Shown here in pieces: positions 58,548 to 64,000 of a stretch of DNA of 64,000 bases. Each line of letters starts with the position of its first letter. The first letter of the stretch is position 1. Origin of the DNA: Rhodobacter calidifons (GTDB lineage: Bacteria; Pseudomonadota; Alphaproteobacteria; Rhodobacterales; Rhodobacteraceae); NCBI RefSeq assembly GCF_011174775.1, contig NZ_JAANHS010000008.1:1-64000 (forward strand). Direction: 5' to 3'. Below the pieces are notes generated by a model. That model had not been told where the DNA came from. It saw nothing but the letters and a program-made list of their open reading frames with translations, and searched no databases. A program made the position numbers and the translations under genes.

Positions 58548-59923
58548 CAGAAGAAGTCGATCGAGACTTGCAGGAGGCCTTCGACCTCGGGCACGTCCTT
58601 GGCCATGGCAAAAAGCGCGATCACGTCGCCGGCCTCGATCCGCAGGTCTCCGGTCGGCTTCAGCACCTTGTCGCCCTTCATCACTGCGCCGACCAGAACG
58701 CCCTCGGGAAACTCGATGTCGCGGATCAGCCGGCCGGCCAGCGACGAGGTGGACAGGACCTGGGCCTCGATCAGTTCGGCCTCGGCGTCGCCGATGGAAT
58801 AGACGGCGCGGACGCGGCCGTGGCGGATGTAGCGCAGGATCGACGAGACGGTGGTGGCGCGCGGGTTGATGTAGGCGTCGATGTTCAGCGGCGCCATGAG
58901 GGGGGCGAGGGTCGGATCGTTGACCAGCGCGATGGTCATCTGGCAACCGGCCTGCTTGGCACGGACGGCGACCAGAAGATTTGTCTTGTCGTCGTCGGTG
59001 ACGGCCAGGATCGCGTCGGCCCGGTCCACCGAGGCTTCGGCCAGAATATCGCTGTCCATCCCGTCGCCGTGCAGCACGATGGTGCGTTCCAGCATATCGG
59101 CGGCGATCTCGGCGGTGGCGCGGTTCTTCTCGATGATCTTGGCCCGGATGCGGTCGGTCCGCGCCTCCAGCGCGCGGGCCACGGCGAGCCCGACGTTGCC
59201 GGCGCCGACGATCACCACCCGTTCCTGCTTTTTCGTCTTCTTGCCAAAGATTTCCAGGGCGCGGTTCACGTCCTCGATATGGGTGAAGACGTAGATCTGG
59301 TCCTCGGCATAAAGCTGGTCGCCGGGGTCGGGCGCGAAAAGGCGGTCCTCGCGCCGGACCCCCACCACGATGGCGCGCAGGGTGGGGAACAGCTCGTTCA
59401 GCTGACGCAGGGGGGTGTTCAGGACCGGGCAGTCCTCGGTCAGCTGGATGCCCAGAAGCTGGGCGCGGCCGTTCATGAAGCTTTCGGTGTCGAAGGTCGC
59501 GGGCGCAGCAAGACGTTGCAGCGCGGCCTCGGCCACCTCGCGTTCGGGGGAGATCACCACGTCGATGGCCAGCCCGTCCTGGTTGGTCAGGTTGCCGTAC
59601 ATCGGTTCAAGATAGTTCTGCGCGCGGATCCGGGCGATCTTGCGGTTGATGTCAAAGACGGTGCGGGCCACCTGGCAGGTGACCATGTTCACCTCATCGG
59701 AATGCGTGGCGGCGATCAGCATGTCGGCATCCCGCGCCCCGGCCTTTTCCAGCACGTCCGGATGGCTGGCAAAGCCGACGACACCCTGCACGTCCAGCGT
59801 ATCGGTCGCGCGGCGCACCAGATCGGCGTTCGTGTCGACAAGCGTGACGTCGTTGTTCTCGCCAGACAGGTGCCGTGCGATCTGCCAGCCGACCTGACCC
59901 GCCCCGCAGATGATGACCTTCAT
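58547..59923 (-). CDS. trkA: Trk potassium uptake regulatory subunit TrkA
   Basis: 458 aa from ATG 59923 (MKVIICGAGQVGWQIA), the length of E. coli TrkA; an upstream start adds an unlikely tail. Two RCK modules, each with an NAD-binding start: VIICGAGQVGW at the N-terminus and VVIVGAGNVGLAVA in the middle. Binds nucleotide and controls TrkH at the inner membrane. Located between ntrX and trkH, with a 175-bp gap to ntrX that may hold a terminator or promoter. Confidence 0.96.
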   Translation of the reverse strand: MKVIICGAGQVGWQIARHLSGENNDVTLVDTNADLVRRATDTLDVQGVVGFASHPDVLEKAGARDADMLIAATHSDEVNMVTCQVARTVFDINRKIARIRAQNYLEPMYGNLTNQDGLAIDVVISPEREVAEAALQRLAAPATFDTESFMNGRAQLLGIQLTEDCPVLNTPLRQLNELFPTLRAIVVGVRREDRLFAPDPGDQLYAEDQIYVFTHIEDVNRALEIFGKKTKKQERVVIVGAGNVGLAVARALEARTDRIRAKIIEKNRATAEIAADMLERTIVLHGDGMDSDILAEASVDRADAILAVTDDDKTNLLVAVRAKQAGCQMTIALVNDPTLAPLMAPLNIDAYINPRATTVSSILRYIRHGRVRAVYSIGDAEAELIEAQVLSTSSLAGRLIRDIEFPEGVLVGAVMKGDKVLKPTGDLRIEAGDVIALFAMAKDVPEVEGLLQVSIDFF

Positions 59924-59993
59924 CAGTAACCCCGCGTTACGCCGCAACTCTGTGCATGTCAGATCGTCGCGGGAGGGTCAATGTGCGGGGCAC

Positions 59994-60019
59994 GGGCGGC
60001 GATGGTGGCGCGGCCGCCC
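59994..60019 (-). terminator. Possible terminator between ntrX and trkA
   Basis: GGGCGGC (59994-60000) and GCCGCCC (60013-60019) form a 7-bp GC stem with a 12-base loop, downstream of ntrX on the minus strand. No T-run follows, so termination is uncertain. Confidence 0.35.
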
Positions 60020-60098
60020 TTGGGCTTGGCCGGATCGCACGATCCGCCAGGTGCCGGGCGCGGAAGCCGCGCTGGCCAGGGACGCCCTCTCTGCCCGC

Positions 60099-61490
60099 CT
60101 ACTCCTCGAAGTCGGTCATCCCCCTGCCCCCGCGGGTCGAGCCGACCACGCCAAGCGACTTGAGCTTGCGGTGCAGCGCTGAGCGTTCCATGCCCACGAA
60201 GTTCGCCGTCCGGCTGATGTTGCCGCCGAAGCGGTTGATCTGGGTCAGCAGGTATTCGCGTTCGAACAGCTCGCGCGCCTCGCGCAGCGGCAGGGTGGCG
60301 ATGGTGCCGGACAGCGACAGCGGGCTTTCGACCTCGGCCCTCGGCTCGGCACCGGGGATTTCCGAGGCTTCGATCGGCCCGGTCCCGTCGCCGAGAATCA
60401 GGATCCGCTCGATCACGTTGCGCAGCTGGCGGATGTTGCCGGGCCAGGGCATGGTTTGCAGGACCGTCTCTGCCTCTTCCGAAAGCGCCCGGTGCGGCAG
60501 GCCCTGGCTCTTGTGGAACCAGTCGATGAAATGCCGCGCGAGTTCGGGCACATCCTCGCGCCGGGCGGCCAGCGAGGGCACGGCGATGGGCACCACGTTC
60601 AGCCGGTCGTAGAGTTCCTGCCGGAACCGGCCCATGCCGATCTCGGCCCGCAGGTCGCGGCAGGTGGAGGAGATGACGCGCAGGTCCACCCGGACCTTGT
60701 CGGCCCCGCCGACGCGGGTGAATTGCTGTTCGGTCAGGACCCGCAGGATCTTGCCCTGCGTGCCAAGCGGCATGTCCGCCACCTCGTCGAAATAGATGAT
60801 CCCGCCATGGGCCTGTTCCAGCAGCCCCGGCTCTACCCCGCGTTCGGGGGATTCGCGGCCGAAGAGCACCTCTTCCATCCGCTCCGGCTCGATCGAGGCC
60901 GAAGAGGCGGTGATGAAGGGGGCGCTGGCCCGGTTGGACTGCATGTGGATGTAGCGGGCAGCCATTTCCTTGCCGGTCCCGGGCTCTCCGGTGAGCATCA
61001 CCCGGGCGTTCGACTTCGTTACCTTGTCCAGATTGGCCTTCAGCGTCTTGAAGGCCAGCGAGGAGCCGACCATCTCGGCCGAGGTGAGGTCGCGGCGGCG
61101 GAGTTCCTGGTTTTCGCGGCGCAGGCGCGAGGTTTCCATCGCGCGGGCGACCACGACCATGAGCTGGTCGATGTTGAAGGGCTTTTCGATGAAGTCGTAG
61201 GCGCCCTGCTTGATCGCGGCGACGGCGATCTCGATGTTTCCGTGGCCCGAGATGATGACTACCGGAATATCGGGATTGTCGCGCCTGACGGTTTTCAGAA
61301 TGTCGATCCCATCCATCCGGCTGTCCTTCAACCAGATGTCCAGGATCATCAGCGCGGGCGGATCGGCGTTGATCTCGGCCATGCATTCGTCGGAATTCGC
61401 GGCAAGCCGTGTCGTATAGCCCTCGTCCCGCAGGATGTCGCCTATCAGCTCGCGGATATCCTGTTCATCATCGACGATCAGAATGCTCAT
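60099..61490 (-). CDS. ntrX: Response regulator NtrX lacking the GAFTGA loop
   Basis: 463 aa. Receiver domain with phospho-acceptor Asp51 (LMILDIWLKDSRMDGI), AAA+ domain with Walker A GEPGTGKE at 168-175 and Walker B IIYFDEVADM, and a C-terminal Fis-type HTH (NRFGGNISRTANFVGMERSA). The sigma-54 contact loop GAFTGA is absent: LFG (209-211) is followed by RESPERGVEPGLLEQ. Paired with sensor NtrY in nitrogen, redox and envelope control. ATGA overlap with ntrY. Confidence 0.95.
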   Translation of the reverse strand: MSILIVDDEQDIRELIGDILRDEGYTTRLAANSDECMAEINADPPALMILDIWLKDSRMDGIDILKTVRRDNPDIPVVIISGHGNIEIAVAAIKQGAYDFIEKPFNIDQLMVVVARAMETSRLRRENQELRRRDLTSAEMVGSSLAFKTLKANLDKVTKSNARVMLTGEPGTGKEMAARYIHMQSNRASAPFITASSASIEPERMEEVLFGRESPERGVEPGLLEQAHGGIIYFDEVADMPLGTQGKILRVLTEQQFTRVGGADKVRVDLRVISSTCRDLRAEIGMGRFRQELYDRLNVVPIAVPSLAARREDVPELARHFIDWFHKSQGLPHRALSEEAETVLQTMPWPGNIRQLRNVIERILILGDGTGPIEASEIPGAEPRAEVESPLSLSGTIATLPLREARELFEREYLLTQINRFGGNISRTANFVGMERSALHRKLKSLGVVGSTRGGRGMTDFEE

Positions 61491-63799
61491 GCCTGGGTCT
61501 CCGTCTTGCCCGGCGCAGCGCCGAGCGGAATGTGGGTTCGGGGTCGTTTGCGCAAGGAGCGGGGCAGCCGGATCTCGGCCAACGCACCCGCATGGTCGTT
61601 GCCCGGGAATACGGGCGCATCGAGAAGGGCAAGCGTGCCGCCGTGTTCCTCGATGATCTTCTTGACGATGGGCAGGCCAAGGCCGGTGCCCTTGTCGCGC
61701 GTGGTGACGTAGGGCTCGAACAGGCGGGCGCGGTCGGGGGGCAGGCCGGTGCCGTTGTCGGCAATGCGGATCACCGCTTCGCCGTCGTCTGCCGAAAGCG
61801 AAACGCGGATTTCGGGGAGAAAGTCGGCCGGTTTTGATTTTTCCTGGTACGATTCAATTGCTTCCCCGGCGTTCTTGATCAGATTTGTCAATGCCTGACC
61901 GATCATTGTCGCGTCCAGTTCCATCGGCAGCGGACCATCGGGAATGTCCGTGACAAAGCGCACGCCGGGCTGGCCGTTCTCCTGCAACAGGACCGCGCCG
62001 CGCAGAAGCTCGGCCAGGTCGCAGTCGCGGCGGTCGGGCTCGGGCATCCGGGCGAAGCGCGAGAATTCGTCGACGATCCGGCGCAGGTCGTTCGTCTGGC
62101 GGACGATGACGTCGGTGTATTGTTCCAGATCCTCATGATCGCGGACCTGCGAGGCGAACTTGCGCTTGATGCGTTCGGCCGAGAGCTGGATCGGGGTGAG
62201 CGGGTTCTTGATCTCGTGCGCGATGCGGCGGGCGACATCGCCCCAGGCGGCCATCCGCTGCGCCGAGACGAGATCGGTCACATCGTCGAAGGCCACGACA
62301 TAGCCTTCGAGATCCCCCGTTTCGCTGCGGCGGGTGGACATGCGGACAAGGAGGCTTTCCAGCTTGCCCCGGCGGGTCAGGCGGACCTCTTCCTGGACCG
62401 CATTGGTGCCGGCGTCGCGCAGACGGTCGAAGAGGGCGGCAAATTCCGGGACGGCGACGGCAAGCGGCGTGTCGACCTGACCACCGGCGAGGTCGAGGAG
62501 TTTTTCGGCGGCGCGATTGACGAAGTCGATGTCGCCGTCGGAATCGAGGCCGATAACGCCCGCGGTCACGTTCGACAGCACCGAATCGAACAGCCGCCGC
62601 CGCGATTCGGTCTGCGCATTGGTTTCGATCAGCGCCGCGCGCTGGCCCTTCAGCTGGCGGGTCATCTGGTTGAACATGCGGCCCAGCGAAGCGATCTCGT
62701 CATCGCCCTCTTCCTCGGTGACCTGAACGTCAAGGTCGCCGCCCCCGACCCGTTCGGCCGCCCCCGCCAGACGCCCGACGGGACGCGAAAGCCTTTCGGC
62801 AAACCACAGGCCCAGCCAGATCGCGGCGAGGATCAGGATCAGCGCGAAGCCGAGGTAGATCAGGCCGAAGTTGAACAGCAGCCGCCCGCGTTCGGATTCA
62901 AGCTGGTTGTAGAGCTTTACGGTTTCCTGCGTCTCGTCCAGCAACGACAGGATCGAACCGTCCACCGTTCGCGTGACGTAGAGATAGCGGTCGGCATAGG
63001 CGTCAAGACGCACGAGTGCGCGAAATTCGTTGTTCTTCCAGTCGGGGATCAGGACAGTGTTGCCCTCGCGCGCGAGGCGCAGGTGTTCGGCGGTCAGGGG
63101 TTCGAAGTCGAAGAGATAGGACTTCTCGCCCCGGGTCTTGAGCGCGCCGGTGCCATCGACAAGGTAGGCCTCCTTCAGCCCGCGCTGGACGACGGCCTGC
63201 GCCTGCGAGAGGAGCGGGCGCAGCTGGTCGTCGCGGATGAAGGGCGACTTGCGCTTTGCCTCGTTCAGATAGCCGGCCAGCGTCCCCACATCGGCGGCAA
63301 GGTCGTCGCGCTGCACCGCCTCGTAGGCCTGGGCGGCCGAGAGGGAGGAGCCGACGACGGACCGCACCCGGTCGGAGAACCAGCCTTCGAGGCCGATGTT
63401 GATCGACAGGACCGCGAAGACGGCGACAAGGACGGTCGGGATCAGCGCGATCAGCATGAAGACGCCGGATAGCCGCATGTGCAGCCGCGACCCGGCAGAG
63501 CGGGAGCGGCGTTCGGCGATCAGGCGGGCAACGCGGGCCAGGACGAGGGCCGCGATGACGAGAACGTAGATCAGGTCGGCCAGCAGGATAAGCCGCAGGA
63601 CCGGGGAGGCCGCGCTGGTGTTGATCGAGCCGAGCGCAAGGAAGGTGGCGACGGCCAGGACGGGGCCGAGGAAGACCAGGCCAAGCGTCACAGCCGTCTG
63701 CACGCGGCGTTGCCGACGCAGGCGGGAAAACCGCAGCCAGACATCCCTTGTAACCGCCCGATCCACCCTGCCCTGCGCCTTAGCCGGTGGTTCGCCCAC
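61487..63799 (-). CDS. ntrY: Sensor histidine kinase NtrY
   Basis: 770 aa, full length. Several N-terminal membrane helices and a periplasmic sensor region, then HAMP, PAS (LSNVTAGVIGLDSDGDIDFVNRAAEKLL), phospho-acceptor His in ARRIAHEIKNPLTPIQLSAE, N box LTNLIKNAGEAIE and G boxes DNGTGLP and GTGLGLPIVKKIIEEHGG. Autophosphorylates and passes phosphate to NtrX. ntrC lies 66 bp upstream on the same strand. Confidence 0.95.
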   Translation of the reverse strand: MGEPPAKAQGRVDRAVTRDVWLRFSRLRRQRRVQTAVTLGLVFLGPVLAVATFLALGSINTSAASPVLRLILLADLIYVLVIAALVLARVARLIAERRSRSAGSRLHMRLSGVFMLIALIPTVLVAVFAVLSINIGLEGWFSDRVRSVVGSSLSAAQAYEAVQRDDLAADVGTLAGYLNEAKRKSPFIRDDQLRPLLSQAQAVVQRGLKEAYLVDGTGALKTRGEKSYLFDFEPLTAEHLRLAREGNTVLIPDWKNNEFRALVRLDAYADRYLYVTRTVDGSILSLLDETQETVKLYNQLESERGRLLFNFGLIYLGFALILILAAIWLGLWFAERLSRPVGRLAGAAERVGGGDLDVQVTEEEGDDEIASLGRMFNQMTRQLKGQRAALIETNAQTESRRRLFDSVLSNVTAGVIGLDSDGDIDFVNRAAEKLLDLAGGQVDTPLAVAVPEFAALFDRLRDAGTNAVQEEVRLTRRGKLESLLVRMSTRRSETGDLEGYVVAFDDVTDLVSAQRMAAWGDVARRIAHEIKNPLTPIQLSAERIKRKFASQVRDHEDLEQYTDVIVRQTNDLRRIVDEFSRFARMPEPDRRDCDLAELLRGAVLLQENGQPGVRFVTDIPDGPLPMELDATMIGQALTNLIKNAGEAIESYQEKSKPADFLPEIRVSLSADDGEAVIRIADNGTGLPPDRARLFEPYVTTRDKGTGLGLPIVKKIIEEHGGTLALLDAPVFPGNDHAGALAEIRLPRSLRKRPRTHIPLGAAPGKTETQA

Positions 63800-63865
63800 C
63801 TGACGCCACTATATCTAGCCGCAGCGCGGGGTGAAACCGAAAAGACACAGGTCGGCGTGGCCCCG

Positions 63866-64000
63866 CTACATCAATTTGCGGCGGCGGGTCACGCGGATGT
63901 CAAGGTCGGTGATCTTCTTGCGCAGGGTGTTGCGGTTGATGCCCAGAAGATCGGCGCATTTCGCCTGGTTCCCGGCGGTGGCATCCAGCGCGATCTCGAT
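63866..64000 (-). CDS. ntrC: Nitrogen regulatory response regulator NtrC, C-terminal end (partial)
   Basis: Only the last 44 residues are in the window. They form the Fis-type [38 protein letters not shown], ending RVTRRRKLM before a TAG stop. Position just upstream of ntrY fits the ntrB-ntrC-ntrY-ntrX order of the family. The receiver and AAA+ domains, and so the presence of a GAFTGA loop, cannot be judged. Confidence 0.88.
   Translation of the reverse strand: MEIALDATAGNQAKCADLLGINRNTLRKKITDLDIRVTRRRKLM

Overview
The window is about 64 kb of high-GC, densely coded DNA from an alphaproteobacterium, most likely a member of the Rhodobacteraceae (Rhodobacter/Paracoccus group). The best evidence is the block ntrC-ntrY-ntrX-trkA-trkH-hfq-hflX at the right end, a gene order typical of that family. 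Other support comes from an alphaproteobacterial GTTC-N7-GTTC SOS box at recA, the zwf-pgl-pgi and glgP-glgB-glgC-glgA-glgX-pgm operons, and many four-base ATGA/GTGA overlaps between genes. No IS element, prophage, CRISPR array or other clear mobile element was seen; the region looks chromosomal.

Layout, left to right. (1) 0.3-6.1 kb, plus strand: an envelope lipid/glycan modification operon. It holds a polyprenyl-phosphate glycosyltransferase, a small lipid-A N-terminal-domain membrane protein, and two ArnT-like glycosyltransferases alternating with two PAP2 phosphatases. The first ArnT-like gene is interrupted by an amber codon where a tryptophan is expected. (2) 6.3-11.2 kb: an RND efflux operon with its own promoter, ending in a DUF2892 membrane protein and an ArsR-family regulator whose two cysteines have the spacing of persulfide sensors. 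(3) 11.3-12.2 kb: tRNA-Gly(CCC), a small lipoprotein and RidA. (4) 12.3-16.7 kb, minus strand: zwf-pgl-pgi with a LacI-type operator, then an HNH nuclease gene. (5) 17-19.2 kb, plus strand: a lytic transglycosylase lipoprotein, a frameshifted diacylglycerol kinase gene and a metallophosphoesterase. (6) 19.2-32.1 kb, minus strand: an MttB-family methyltransferase and the full glycogen operon. (7) 32.3-41 kb: a copper chaperone, an FAD oxidoreductase and an ArgE-like deacylase (minus strand), divergent from a complete peptide-type ABC importer (plus strand). (8) 41-48.1 kb, minus strand: recA-MOSC-alaS-DUF1330, a class II glutamine amidotransferase and DUF3422. (9) 48.2-55.3 kb: sulfotransferase-like, SYLF lipoprotein, 3-hydroxyisobutyrate dehydrogenase-like, penicillin acylase family, and a hydratase/CoA-transferase pair resembling the mesaconyl-CoA branch of the 3-hydroxypropionate bicycle. 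(10) 55.3-64 kb, minus strand: the ntr-trk-hfq-hflX block, in which hflX has no ATG, GTG or TTG at the expected start and seems to begin at a CTG overlapping the hfq stop.

How the parts fit. Blocks 4 and 6 handle hexose phosphates: Pgi, Zwf and Pgl route glucose-6-phosphate into the oxidative pathways, while Pgm, GlgC, GlgA and GlgB store it and GlgP and GlgX release it. Blocks 1 and 2 concern the envelope and export. Block 7 looks like import and processing of an amide or peptide-like substrate, though the substrate cannot be read from sequence. Three gene-integrity anomalies (amber codon, G7 frameshift, CTG start) deserve checking against raw reads first, because each could be real biology or a base error.
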